DNA from: Mytilus galloprovincialis
Lineage: Eukaryota; Mollusca; Bivalvia; Mytilida; Mytilidae
NCBI RefSeq assembly: GCF_965363235.1
Contig: NC_134839.1
Location: 75,479,410 to 75,543,409, forward strand
Reading direction: 5' to 3'
DNA: 64,000 nucleotides
Below are positions 32,846 through 46,700 of the stretch, in pieces. Every line of letters starts with the position of its first letter. The stretch's first letter is position 1. Below the pieces are notes generated by a model that searched no databases, had not been told where the DNA came from, and saw only the letters and a list, made by a program, of their open reading frames with translations. A program made the translations under genes and the position numbers.

Positions 32846-34861
32846 TTAAAACCCTTCCTCTGGAAGTTCGAAGACCAAAAGTGTATTACTGTTACAGCTA
32901 GTCGGGTCTAAAGACACTATCAAGCTATCTTCATTTGAAGTCAAACATACTGTTTGAGGACTAAACGAACCATTCCATCGATTAACAACTTCCCTTATAA
33001 AACGTCCGTTGTGGTCTATGAAATGAATGTTGTCCGATCCCCATCCAACTACAAAAAAATCATCATTCTTTCTCATAACTAAACCTCTTGGTGCGTTCAA
33101 CCGATCGTGAGAATAGACAAACCGACGAAGTGTAGTACCGACACAACAGTAAATCTGGGCACGGTGACAGTCCGAGACATACAAATGTGATCCACTATTA
33201 TCAAACTTTACATACCACGGTCTCAAAAACAGTGATTGGAAATTTACCTCTGGACATATTGTCATTATTGCATCACCATTGTCAGTTATCATTTTTACAC
33301 ATGTGTCCTTCGCAAACGGACATGTGTACGCGAATCGTTTGTTAGAATGGGCTATACCATAACAGCTATCTTTAGTGGCTATTGTTTTCTTCAACTGTAT
33401 CGAAGAACCTATGCTGAAAATTGAAATTACGGATTGTGATGGTATTGTAGCAGCTACTTTGTTTTTACCTACAATAGTAACATCAAATGGAGAAAACTCT
33501 AGTTCATGTTCATTTTGTATTTGGAATTCTGCATCAAATACTTTCAGTTTTGAGTTATTTTTGTCTGTACACACCAGAATATTGTTCGGTAGCATTACCA
33601 TTCCAGTAATAAAGCTTGCGTGTTCATCAGTTTTGGTTTCCACCGAAAATTGTTGCAATGGCAGCTGATAAGATAACATCGACACATTATCTTGGTACTC
33701 ATTCTTGTTTTCTTGCATCAATTCCTGTACTTTTCCTAATCCAGTTATAAGATTTACGTTTTCTTTTTTAATACTTAAATCGCCCAAGTTACGGAGAGAC
33801 TTTGTTATTTTTTCAAGATCATCATTTATAGTGAAAGTTACCCGTGAACTGGTCAGCGGTTCATGAATATCAAAAATCATGTCGTTCAACATTTGTGCTT
33901 CTTTCTCAATCTTGTTTTGCCATTGTATGAAATGGACATCATTTGAATGTTTAGAAGCTGCTTTCAAAACACTGTGCATGTTGTGTGACGTGTTATAAAT
34001 TCCCTGGACACCCTGTACATCAGTATCCAGGACTTGTTTCTCCTTTAAACATATATCGTCCAGTTCTTTCAAACTTTGGTTTTCATATTTTGTTAGAATA
34101 TCATTAATTTTACGCCTTACAGACATAATCTTTTCTTTTAATTTTGATTTTGTAACTTCAAGCATTTCTTTTTCGCTTTCACGATTTTCTAAGAGTATTT
34201 TCGCGTTTCTTTCGTGTTGTCCTAGCGAGTGTGATAACGTTTTACTGTCATTACGGATTCGTTCTGCATGCACTGATACCAGGAAAACTGATTTACAAGA
34301 ACGATGAGTGGAAGCTTTACAAGAATTGCAAACAAATTCCTTGTGATCATAACAATAATGATCTAAGTCTTCTTGGTGTTCCTCACAAGGAGGAGGAATT
34401 AGCAGTTCTTTTAACGGTTGATTTTTTAATTTTGCTAGATCGGTTATCTCATGGCCCATGGTTGTTTTGAAAGAACTGTGTGATTCAACGCACGCATCGC
34501 AAAGTGGTTCTTTGCATTTGATACACCACTGAGTTGCGGGTGCTGACTTCTGCTTCCGGTTACATGGTTTACAGTTGACTTTTCCCGTCTTGAGATTGTA
34601 GCCATCAATTACATTTGATGCCAGTTTATTTTTGGGTAAATGTTCACCCCAATGTTTCATCGTTACGTCATTTGGGAACTTAGTCACCCTGGAACATATT
34701 GGACAATAGTACGTACGACTTGTTTCCGATTTATTTCGCTTCTTTATATCATCATCAATACACGAGCGACAAAAAGTATGAAGACATGGAAGATTTCTTG
34801 GATCTTTTAAAGTTGTTTTGCATAGTCCACAGTGAATTAAAGGCTTCAGTTCAGTATCCAT
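32846..34861 (-). CDS. TRIM-type RING/B-box protein with C-terminal propeller-like region
   Basis: 671 codons in one uninterrupted exon. The RING is C11-x2-C14-x11-C26-x-H28-x2-C31-x2-C34-x18-C53-x2-C56. B-box 1 spans about 97-137 (C97, C100, C113, C116, C121, C124, H128, H137) and B-box 2 about 159-189 (C159, H162, C170, H173, C178, C181, H186). A heptad-rich, Lys/Glu-rich coiled coil follows (about 200-345). From about 415 on there are repeated beta-type blades (for example ITGMVMLPNNILVCTDKNN, YVKFDNSGSHLYVSDCH, GLVMRKNDDFFVVGWGSDN) typical of the NHL-like ends of mussel TRIM proteins. It is predicted to be a RING E3 ubiquitin ligase, likely cytosolic, with the propeller binding the target. 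The start is the first ATG. Just upstream (34879-34880) is a splice-acceptor-like TTTTAG, suggesting a 5' untranslated exon farther right. Such genes are strongly expanded in bivalves; the substrate is unknown. Confidence 0.9.
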   Translation of the reverse strand: MDTELKPLIHCGLCKTTLKDPRNLPCLHTFCRSCIDDDIKKRNKSETSRTYYCPICSRVTKFPNDVTMKHWGEHLPKNKLASNVIDGYNLKTGKVNCKPCNRKQKSAPATQWCIKCKEPLCDACVESHSSFKTTMGHEITDLAKLKNQPLKELLIPPPCEEHQEDLDHYCYDHKEFVCNSCKASTHRSCKSVFLVSVHAERIRNDSKTLSHSLGQHERNAKILLENRESEKEMLEVTKSKLKEKIMSVRRKINDILTKYENQSLKELDDICLKEKQVLDTDVQGVQGIYNTSHNMHSVLKAASKHSNDVHFIQWQNKIEKEAQMLNDMIFDIHEPLTSSRVTFTINDDLEKITKSLRNLGDLSIKKENVNLITGLGKVQELMQENKNEYQDNVSMLSYQLPLQQFSVETKTDEHASFITGMVMLPNNILVCTDKNNSKLKVFDAEFQIQNEHELEFSPFDVTIVGKNKVAATIPSQSVISIFSIGSSIQLKKTIATKDSCYGIAHSNKRFAYTCPFAKDTCVKMITDNGDAIMTICPEVNFQSLFLRPWYVKFDNSGSHLYVSDCHRAQIYCCVGTTLRRFVYSHDRLNAPRGLVMRKNDDFFVVGWGSDNIHFIDHNGRFIREVVNRWNGSFSPQTVCLTSNEDSLIVSLDPTSCNSNTLLVFELPEEGF

Positions 34862-37800
34862 TTTATTACGCTTCAGATCTAAAACAAATATAATAAAGAT
34901 TATTATTGATTGTGGTTACAAGCTTAAGATAAATGTACCAACAGGAATATGTACTTACTTATTGGGATCCATCCCCACATTTCGTACGCGTATATACAAA
35001 TTATCGTTGATAGTTCAATACATACAATTTTGATTGTTAGTTTACTTTGCATTATTAAGAAATTTGACCTTGAAATAAATTGTATTGATTGGTGAATTTA
35101 AAAATATTTCAAAAATTTTACAAAACATACATGATCACCTGCATGTAAATTCATTAAGATACGAGGTTGACAAATCATTTGCCAATGTTTAACTTAGTAA
35201 TATTTTTGTGCTTTAATTTCTTGGTCAATCAGTTAAACTTTTCACAGTTTAAAAGAAATATATTAAAGTTTTATTATATTTTCTTCTATATGAAATTCTA
35301 AAGCATATTCTTTGATATAAAATCTCTACTTTTACCTAACATTTTATCTTTACATTCACGATGAATTAAATCTAAAGTTGTCAATACACAAACGATCAAT
35401 GAAAAAATCATTTAAAAAATGTACAATGAAACCAAAAAATAATTAAAAAGATTATTGAATATTTTTTATATTACAACGATCGATAAATATTTCAAATATA
35501 AAGCCTACCATATTATATATGTTATTATTATAGTAAGAAATTCTAATTGTTTACTCATTCAAATTGAACATCATTTGCCAAAGAAACATTTTGTTAAAAA
35601 TCAATATTTAGAGCTGGTTTTGAGAGTAATTATTATCTATCTTGGATTTTTATTTTCACCACTGGAGAGCAAAACAATTAAATGTAGATCTAAATGGAGC
35701 ATGACATTGATCTTCTTTTTTTAAAACAGATTTAAGTATTTTCAATTTCTTCTGAAAAAACTATTTGAACTCTTGATTTCTTATTTTAACTTTTGATTTT
35801 TTTATATATAATATTTTACCAAAGTTTATCAACACATTTTACTCCAATGATTCCATTCTGTTTCGCGTTTGAAGGAAATGTGCCATTTTCATTTATTTTA
35901 TTTGGTTATTAAATTCGAAATCCGTTTTTTCTTAAGAAATTGTTGCCATATAATAAAACCTCATTTTTCAAAAGTTTTTTGGCAAGATCAAATTTTGTGT
36001 GAAAATTTGTTTCAAAAATAATACTAAGCAACAGATTGATAGTAATATCCTGTTTCAGCCGACTTTAATAAAAATAAATGCTGCATATAAGACAGTTATT
36101 ACAAAAACCTACAAACACAATACTTATATTTGGAGCAAACATATTGTTTTCAACAAAAGGCAACAAAGCAGAAGTGGCTTCGATCGTATTATTTTTAAAA
36201 CAAGTCATTAGTTGATAAATGAAGGGTTATCTAGAATGCTGGACAAGTGAATGAAATTGTTGCAATATATCGTTGAATAAAAAAAAATGTGTTTGCTTGT
36301 AAGTGACACATACCTGAATATTATAAAACTTCTCCCTGAATTGACTGTCATCCATAGTTTTAATATGAGATAGTCATTGAACTACACGTTGATCGTTTTA
36401 GATCAGTTATATTGAATACAAGTTTATGATTTAAAATTCTGTATATACCACTCAATAGGTGCGATACTATTAAACTCTATACCAAAAATAAAGTCATTCA
36501 AACCTCATAGCGTAATATAAGAAAGTTTTTATAAAGGTTTGCGTCAATGAATTTATACATTTTTGATTTCAATAGATCTGTTGAATATGTGTGATGGTTT
36601 ATTTGATTTGTTCAAACATTTAAACAATTTTGAGTTTAGCTTTGTTAATTTATTTGCCAATCAACTTCATTTTGTAGTCTCTATGGAACATATATGGTTG
36701 AATATATCATTATATTTTTATAAGATCATGTATTGTGGCATCCGGTATGTATGGCAACCCTGAATGCCATCAACCTCACTAAAGCCTGAAATAAATATAC
36801 AAGGTTGCTGTCACCCTGATAAATTCATACTTATTTCCTTCGAACTCATTGTATAAAAAACATTATTTGCACATGCTTGCCTGGAGAGCGGACGGTCCCT
36901 GGCGAGAGAAAATAAAACCTGCACATTTTGTTTGAAGCTTCTCCAAGCACGATGTGTCAAAGAACAAGAGAACAGACTGACGTCTCAGAGTCTAGAATAT
37001 ATGCCCGGGTGGTCCTGTATGTTTTATGAAGACTCTTACCTAGTGAGTAAACACGTTTGAACACTCCAAGTGTCAGTATATTACAGACAGGGTTAACTTT
37101 ATATCTCACTTTTAAAATGGTTGTCCCAACCGGTGTATTATTTCTGTACTTCATAGAGAATGTTGGACAAGTATTTTATAGTTTTCTTTGCCATATAAAA
37201 TGTACAACTTGTTGATATAACCCTCGCAGTTGTTTTTCCAAATACATATGTTTGTTTATTTGTTTTTTCTGTACACGTTGTGTTTTTGTGGTGAATTGTG
37301 GTGAATTGTAACACCATATCCCTTCCTTTCCATTATTAAATATTTGTCGCTGGACGTTTATTACCCATTTATCATTTAATTATGTTTATATGATTATATG
37401 ATGTTTAAAGAAGCTATAGTTGCTTTCATCCACGTCCTCTGGTGTCTGGTTGACATTTGTTTCATTCACAATCATACCGCATCTCTTTATTTTTAATTCT
37501 ATAAACCTTTTTACAGCGACAAAATAGAACTACTTTTGTCGAAAACAGTAACTGCGAAATAAGTACTAACAATCCATACGCTGTTTACACTCCTCAACAT
37601 CTATCTAATATATGTGGTTTGATAGTCAATGAGACAACTATACAAAAGAGGTCGAATGCAGTGGATTAAAGTAACTATAGGTCACTACACGGCCTTCAAT
37701 GACGAGAAAATAAAAAACCAAAACCCGTTAAGTCAGCTATAAAAGAACATACGTGAAACATTTCAAACGAAACATTCACCGACTTCATTTTTGACAAAAC

Positions 37801-40716
37801 AAATGTGATATACAGCAATCAACGACAACCACTGAATTGCAGACTCACAACTTGGACCGGCATATATAGAATGTTGAGAAGTTAAACTTAATTGTGTGTA
37901 ATTGCTAACCCCCTCCCCAACCCCCAATCTGGGACAGTGATGTGTACGTGCATGTTACATAAAAACAAATTGTAGAAATCAATTTGAAATGGCTTGACTC
38001 CTTTTACCCCTGGTAATATAATTATGGATTTCCGGATTTATTCAAGGCTACTATGATAACTTAACTTTTCGCTCGGATTTATGCTTTTTGATAGTATTAT
38101 AATATACCAATTGTTACATGTATATCACGCATATTGTATACCTTTCTTCTGTTGAAGAAATCATAACATAGTACCATTTGTATGTCGCTCGGTTGCTGCC
38201 TACGTTATTTTTAACATTCCCATTCAATCACGAAATATGTTTTTGAAACCGAACGTAAAAAAAATTACCCAGAATAAAACACAGAAAAATAATCATTGAA
38301 AACACTTAATAAACAAACAAACAAACAAGGGAAAAAATAAAAGCAAAATAACGGCGCTTATCTTACTACAGAGAGTAAAAGCACCCATCTAACGGCAAGT
38401 TCACGGCGGTGCATTGCACCAGTTTGAAATATGATTTATTTGCTAGTCAACTTAAACATGCCAGATTCAATTACAGTCTCGTCTTATAGATATGCTTAAT
38501 ATCTCACAAGCACAAAAATAATCTACGAATACCTATAGCCATATACTGTAGTTGAAAAGTCCACCAATTTGAATACATACATGGCAAAATCCATGATTGG
38601 CTAGGGAAAACACAAAAATCATTAGAATTAAAAACAGGAATTGTATATTGGGTTATTAAAACGATGTCTCTCATATGTGGTTATTCATTTATATTCCGCT
38701 TCCATAAGATTGTATGCTTACGATGTTAGACATCAACGAATTTACAAGGCTTCAAATGCATCGAAACTACTAAATTAACCTGACAATCACTAAACACTTG
38801 ATCCCAATGATAGACGGGTATATGAATACGACCATCAGGATTTATAACGGCCAGTAAACCCAATCTCCATTGATGAGATTATTTGGTTATGTGGGGATTT
38901 ATAAATACGCAGCCACGCAAACATCAATACGAATGTTAAGTTTGAAAGTATCAGAACCTCGTTCGTGTGCCTGTTGTAATTAAAAAAAATATCAGTCCTA
39001 TCCAATATGCCCGCTTTGTTCAGTGACAGTCTATGTTTCCCGCCTTCATCCCAGATAACATTTTTTTCTGTGTAGAACTTACCCTTTAGATTAATATATA
39101 TATATATATATATAGTAGTTTGTCCAGAATATGAATGAGATATATGTCACTGAGAGTTAAACAAACAACAAACAATCAATCAATTTCTCGTAAATAACAT
39201 ATTTTTGAACTAAAACGATGATTAACTTATTAACATCATCCAAACTGTGATGGAGATATACTATTAAAAGGTGAATGTACATAAGGAAACTATGTAGTAA
39301 ATACTACAAGTTCACTACAATTAAGGTCAATCCAACGAACTGTAAAATAGGCGATATGTCACACATTCTTCTGCACACAACATGCATGGATGCCATGAAC
39401 TTTAACCGGAAACCAATGGTACTGCAAGCAAAGCTAAAAAAAATGATATCTCGACCATTACAATGTTCATGATTTAGTTAGAAAAAAATTGCTATAGTAT
39501 ACTGACAAAATAAAACACACTAGCATTTTAATAAACTGTTATATGTGCAGACATGATTAAATCCAATTGATATAGAAGTGAACGACACAAATCATTCAAA
39601 GAAAGAAATGAAATAAGAAGTGCAACTACACCATATATATATATCTATAAGTTACATTCTGCGAAATTCTGTTTCATACATCTGTCAAACTGTTCAGGAT
39701 GGGTTAATGATACAAAGTGGGTCAGGAGGACTTATAGTTTCAAATAGATATATATCGCTGTTTTGGAAATCTGCTTGACCATTATATTTTTTTCATCAAA
39801 TTGGGTATTAAAATGATAACCCCCCTTTTTTTAAAGTTAGATTGGTGTTCCCTTATCATATTTCATAATTTACTCAAACTTTGGGTATTTGAATCGGATG
39901 TATATGTCAAATTATATATTTATATAAGGAAGATTTGACAGAATTGACATATTTAGGTACAATCATTTTGTAAGGCAATTTGGCTAAATTGCTAAAAATA
40001 GTCAGTTACGTATAATGTTTTGGTCAAAATGCATGTAACATGAGGGTACTAACTCGACCATCACATTCCCTTATTGAGGTGAAACTAAAATAAAGATTGA
40101 TTCAAATACGCTATAGCTCACCTTCCTCTCGTTTTTCAAATTTCTTTCCAATTGCAATTGAAATTGCATTGACTTGGATATTTTAACTATTATATTTCAA
40201 AGTAACGTTTCTTTGTTTTGGATTTAATATAACTGATACCAAAAAAGAATTCAAAGTTATGATTTTCAAATGTTTATATAATTCTAAATGACGATGTAAA
40301 GACGTGTTTATGTGAAGACCGCGATTACAACACATATATACACGTTTTATACCCGGAAGTCGTGATAACATATGTTAATCATACAGACATATCACATTTG
40401 ATAGAAACTTCAAAACATGTGCGAAAACGAAATTTATTAATGAAATAAATTTCATTAAAAACTAAAAGTCAATTGCATTATTTTTGGACACAATTATTCA
40501 AAGGACATGCTCAGGATTTGTAAACCAGTATCTGAGTTTTAATATGGATTTTTACATAATTATGAAACTAGTACACATATATTTGACAGGACATACCTAC
40601 CTACCTGTCGAAATTTGATTGATTGCAAATGACCAATTAATAAAAAATTTGGTTCGATATTTATGTTGATTTTAACTAAAAGGATATTTTTTTGGAAAGT
40701 TCAAATCTGTGGCAAA
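34862..40716. other. Intergenic stretch; candidate TRIM 5' exon region near 37.0 kb, no firm gene
   Basis: No protein domain was found on either strand. The stretch at about 36870-37080 is more GC-rich than its surroundings and carries, on the minus strand, a donor-like CTCACTAG|GTAAGA (near 37041), so it could hold an untranslated first exon of the TRIM gene. This is speculative. A TA microsatellite lies at about 39093-39113. Confidence 0.3.
37615..37990 (+). repeat. CAATGAGACAAC-type interspersed repeat, long copy
   Basis: It reads AGTCAATGAGACAACTATAC, AGGTCACTACACGGCCTTCA, TCAAACGAAACATTCACCGA, ACGACAACCACTGAATTGCA, ACAACTTGGACCGGCATA, then CCCCCTCCCCAACCCCCAAT and CTGGGACAGTGATGTG. It is the most complete copy of the family in the window and shows that the pieces at 29690-29760 and 31060 belong to the same unit. 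Confidence 0.6.
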
Positions 40717-43700
40717 ATGAATTTTCGTGTATTGCAATTGTGTTTTGTAAAATTGATTTTCGTGAATCTGATACTAGGATATCCGAATGGAGCACCAAGA
40801 ACCGAAGATTCATGTCTTAATTTACAACCTATACATTCAGACCCAATAACAAATCAGCAGTTTCCAAACCAACAAGGGCCAGCACCCTTCAGAATAGAAT
40901 TATCTACAGGAGTTTACCAGCCATGTGTGATGCCAATAGACTGCCGACGAGCTCCTATTACAGGTACAGTAAGATATTATGAAACAGTCTTATATAAAAA
41001 AAAAAACGATTAGCCAGCATTCTGACAGAACTATAATTTAATTTGTCGAAAATCATCAGAAACTTAATTTATTTTATGATATGCAATCTGTTTTTAAAAA
41101 ATGTATTGATATATAATAATCTCAACTGAAATCAGCAAAAATCCAGTATCAAGTGGGACTTCTCCAACCACTATATCATGAACAGTTACTTATAAAAAAA
41201 AAAAGCAGAGACATTAAAAATATAGTACAGATCTGCATATAAGTTTACTCTATTTAAGCATAGAGGTTCTGATTTTATTCATCATTGAAATTATATTTAC
41301 TAAATACGATTTAATCCATCACACATGGTAGAACCAAATACATAATTAATATGTGGTAACTGCGGAAACGGTAGTCTTTAATGTCGTTTTGTTGTGATAA
41401 AAGGATTTTAAAATAGACATTTTACATTTGTGATTCAAAGTATAATAGTTTGTTGTATTCTTCCTTGTATTATACTTTTCAATTTTCTCATGAAAATGTG
41501 TATAAAGTATTGCCTCGCATCGTACATGTAATATGCAAGTGGAAATCAGCGATAATGACAAAACGTCATGACATAAATAGCTTCTGGCATCGAACTTTGG
41601 ACATGTTTTGATAAAGTTAGTATGATGTCGGTATATATTTTCTCGTATGTTCCTCAACCAAACATAAAGTATTCAATCATAAAAACAAAACACTTAGGCT
41701 AATAGATAAACCAACAAAACACTATATTGTATTATTAAACAAGAAAGAATATGTCCGTTACATTTGACATCTGCACTGGCCGCTGCAATGATGAAATATC
41801 TACAAAAAACAAAAAATAGTATACAAATGACGCCTCTGGGTGCGGGAGTTTCTCGCTGCATTGAAGACATATTGGCGACCTTCTGCTGTTGCCTGTTCTA
41901 TGATCGGGTTGTTGTCGTTGTTGTTGACACATTCCCCATTTCCATTCTCAATTTAATTATGCAATAATAAAAGTAATCATAAACCAAAAATCTTTTTGAC
42001 AATTTTCTTTTACATAATTTTATCTGTCGTTTGCTTTATCGTTTTTCCGTGACCTTGTTTTTTGAAAATAGGATCTTTCATACCAACGCTTGCCGCACCC
42101 GTAGCACCACACGACCCCAGAGAGTGAAAGCCAAATTGAAATTTGGTAAGGCTATGCTTCAAATAGTAGAAAGTAAAATTTCTCTAGCTCTTGCATCAGA
42201 AAGATATTTGTCAATAGTAAGAATTAATGTTTTTTTTACAAAAACTAACAGATAAAAAAATAAATCACTTGTTTCTAGAATAGCAGCTAATGTTAAATAT
42301 CATAAATAGCATGAAAACATTTAAACACGTAGAATTATTTGTAGCAGAAATAACTACATCTTCTCTGTACACATCAGTTTTACTTTTATATAGACGTAAA
42401 ACATCATAATTCGAATGAAAAATAATATTGTGGCGCTTAAGGTAAGCTTATTCCGAGAAACGTAATAATCTGTATAACACACAAATTGCAAGTCACATAT
42501 CTTTCAGATAAGAACTACTGTTACCAGACTTCCAAATACATATGGCAAAAAAGAGTCGAATCACATTTTGGTACAATTAAAGTGCCTTCGTCCTTACCGT
42601 ATAACAATTGTTTAATTTTTGTCTTTCATGATCATTTATGTGTTTTGTTTTTTTCAGTTACGATTCGTGGACTTTCTCGTTATTTCCGAGGATTTATAAT
42701 ACAAGCTAGGACAGAGTTCGGAGGTGTTAAATCCTATGGTAAATTTATCCCATTGGGAAACATGGTGTCCAAAACTGTTGCATGTCAAAATGGACAATCT
42801 CTGACTCATTCTAATAACAACGACAGAACAGTTGTACAATTCCAATGGCTTCCTGAACCCAACATGAGAGAAACCTTTCGGTTCATGTAAGTACTATATA
42901 AACTCCTATTACTATAGGATTAGAATTTTATACACAAGCTGCACCTTTCGTTTACAAATTAATCATCAGAGGTATGACGCTCTATTATAAAAATAAAAAT
43001 GCAAAATAACGTACAAAGTTGAAAAGCATTAAAGACTAGTGATACTTTTCCCCCCTAAATATTGATGATTTCTACACTTTAAAACAACTTTAATATCATG
43101 ATATATCGTACTTGTCCTTCTCGAAACAAATATGGTCTCCCGTCAATGTTTTGTTCAGATGATAGAGCCACTCCGAAATTTTGGAGAGTAGAAAATCTTA
43201 ATACATTAGAATCCGACAAAAATAAGGCGCGGTTCTATCCTATAAAGTGACAATGGACTCTATGACAAATATATACTAATGCTCATCTATAGAAGTCGTT
43301 TTCATATTTAAGTAATTTATTATCAAATGTGATATAGAAATAACACAGTACGAATTATGGTGAATGAATGAATATGTACTTTGCATTTTGAACAAAATAT
43401 ATATTTGTATAAAGCACTAATCATAAATTAAATATTCATTAATGAGATTGACGATGCTGATGCTTTAAATTATAATATCATGAGGGCACTGTACAAGTAA
43501 TACGCATCCCTGTAAAAAAAAAATCCTAATCAAACGATTTTTGCAGAGAAATTTGCTAGCTTTCAATAATAGAAGAGTCTAATATATGTCATTTTAATTG
43601 AATACTTCTTGTTTGTTTCAGATCTACAGTTGTCCAGGATCTTAGAACGATCTACACCGATGTAATGTCAACAGAAATATCTCCTACCGGCAGTAAGTTG

Positions 43701-46700
43701 AACAAAAATGATCAATTGAAAACGTTTTGGTTAAATTTCATTATCAATTCGCTCTAGCTGCGCAATTAATTTCTAAGAGTAGCGCAATTCGCTCTAGAAG
43801 CGCAATTAATTTCTAAGAGTAGCGCAAATGACTCACAACAATATCAATACGTTGTTAACTACATGTATCAGTGTTGTGACGCTCCTTAAAATTTGAATAA
43901 TAATCGTAAAAAGCCATGTTTCAACTTTGTTACAAACTACATGGTGTATCTTTTTAGGCAATATGAATCACATCATCAATTTAAAATAGTTGATTGATGG
44001 TGATTTCAAATATACACCATATATCTGTAAATGATTATTCTTACATGTTCCCATCTAAAATAAGTATCAGGTTTTCGTACATGTATGTGCCTCGGGTAAC
44101 AATATAGAATAGAGTATATTAAGTGCAAATAATTGATGATTTACTAACGGATGACATATTCTTCTTATCTTCCCATAGTCATAATTTAGAAAGTTATTCG
44201 TTCATTCAATTCGATGGCGGGTCCATCCGACGGGTTCTGGGGGTCGGACCCCCGCCCTTTTTTTGACGATCAATGCATTCGCATGGAGGCATATGGTTGG
44301 TAAACCCCCTTCAATAATGTTTGGATCCGCCCCTTCAATTTTGACGGCACTTGTTTTAAACAACTAATAACTGTACATATTTTGACAAATTTCAGTTTCG
44401 ACAACACGGGATAAAAAAGGTATATTAGTGTGAATCATCATGTATACAATATTAAAATACTAATTTACCTACCTAACTATTAAACTAAACTTTAATAATT
44501 CTGCTTTTGGAAAGGAGTTACAGTATACTAAAACACAAATGCGGTATATAATCCATTAAGCCTTAACCGCCATTACATAATTTGTTCTGTTTATGTTCTC
44601 ATTTGATTTTTTTGTCCCCTGAGTAGGAATGATTGTTTTCGAGGTAGCTATTACAACTACCTGCTGTGTTTATTTTCATTCGTCAATAGCTATTATAACA
44701 TCTTAATATTAGCCAATCATCCGAATGTATATACATTTTATAGGAGAAAGCAATTGTCAAAGATAAAAAATTAACTGGAAACAATTGGCCTGTCGAAATG
44801 TCACAACTAATATTGATATGAGAAGTGAATGTCCTATATTACTGAATGTGTTTAAAATAAAAGTATTTTGGGGTATACACTGTACTGATGAAACAAATCG
44901 ACAAATTCACCAGGTCAAACTGAGAAACAACGCGCCTCTAAAGCTATGTAGTTTCTGTATTTGTAGTAAAAGAACATTAAATTTTATTTGTGATACTAAT
45001 GTCAAATAATAGGTTACAGTATATTCTTGTTTTCTGTAATATGCAGTTAAGAAAGAGTGTTTGGGGCTTTGTAGTACTCCGTTTTATCTTCAAATGAAAT
45101 AAAATAAAAAAAAACCAACAAGACAAATAAAGCACTGGTGTTTTTGTTCAAATCCTGGCTGGTCCATATAGACACTCATGAACGTACTGTATATTATTAT
45201 TGGTTCAAAGAAAAAAAATGGAAACCGTATTGTAAATATTGTTCGAGATCAGTAGTCAATAGTAAAAATTCATTATTTCCCTATATAATAATTTCATATA
45301 AGCATTGTGAATGTGAAAAATGTACCTGGGGAATTAATTGGTCAATTCTGTAAACATTTCAGGAACATGTAAAAAGAAAACAGATTCACAAAATTTTGCA
45401 GCAATCAAATTTTAGAATGTTTAAAATGAAAATAAAATCACAATTCCTTTGGCTTTTGTTGGATTAATTGAATTATTAGGAGGGTAGGGTTTAACAACTT
45501 TATAGAAAACCTATTATATATGATATTAACAGAGTTGCATGTGTATGAATGTATTTTAGTGAACCTATTTCAACACACGATTCATTAAGTAACAGATGGC
45601 CTAGCCCAGAACTGTGTTATAGAGAATACGTTATATACAATAAGTAGACGAGTAACTTTATTTATTTGGTACATTACGTATTTCAGTTGTACGCCAAGAT
45701 AATGAACGAAAAACATCAAATGTTATTCAGCAACCGCCCTCTGGGCCTCGTAAAATGTTTATTCTAAAGGCGTCTCCTCAAGAACCATTTGATTACACAT
45801 GGAGCAGTAATCAGAAAAACGTTCCGGCATCTTCCGTGCGGCAGAATATTCAAAATCAACAAGTTAATCCTCAGTCGTTTAATCAACCAGGAAATCCTAA
45901 TAACGCACCGTCATCTTCCGTGCGGCAGATTATTCCAAATCAACAAATTAATACTCAGTCGTTTAATCAACCAGGAAATCCTAACAACGCTGCGTCATCT
46001 TCCGTGCGGCAGATTATTCCAAATCAACAAATTAATACTCAATCGTTTAATCAACCAGGAAATCCTAATGTACTTTCCTCTACTTTGCGGAGTCCGTCAA
46101 ATCAGCAACCAAATGATAGAGTTATTGGAAACGTCAGAAGTAATGTACAACAAATTGCTCCCCAAACGAATAACGGGGTGCAATTTCCACCAACGAACAT
46201 TATTGTACAACCGTCGAATAATATTGTACAACCGTCGTTGAATAGTTTAACTAATATGCAACGTTCACGACCGGCTCTTAACACAGGTCCATCTAATATA
46301 AGACCGGCACGTAACCAATTGACAGGAGCGCAAACCGCCTTAATTTCTAGTAACCAACAAATAACAAACTCCAGAACTTCAATGATGAAAAATTTATCTT
46401 TACAAAGAAATCAGCAACTTATGTTACCTGTGTCTACAAATATAAGTAATCAAAATGTGCCAATGCAATCACAATCAACAAGTATGCAACAACCTAACAA
46501 TGCACTAATATTAACAGGTGGAGCACAATTAAGTGATCCGAATATGAGATCAGTACCGGCTGATCTATTGAATCCAGGAATGCTACCCGATATTCAACCA
46601 GAAATTGTAGCTCAGAAAATCGAAGTAAGAACGACAATTCGGACACCTTTGCTATTGCGAATTTCAAAAACAATATCAATGGGAGTAACCACTAATCCAG

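Noticed and set aside
33236-34893. Plus-strand frames across the TRIM gene
   Set aside because: They are antisense shadows of the long RING/B-box frame.
42031-42255. 74-codon frame in intron 1 of the reeler gene
   Set aside because: It has an interesting Lys/Leu-rich stretch but no reeler-like feature and no phase-matching splice sites; it lies between firmly joined exons 1 and 2.
45789-46284. Frames in other phases over the N/Q-rich exon of the reeler gene
   Set aside because: They are shadows of the repetitive coding region; only the frame continuing from the reeler exons joins to both neighbours with correct phase.
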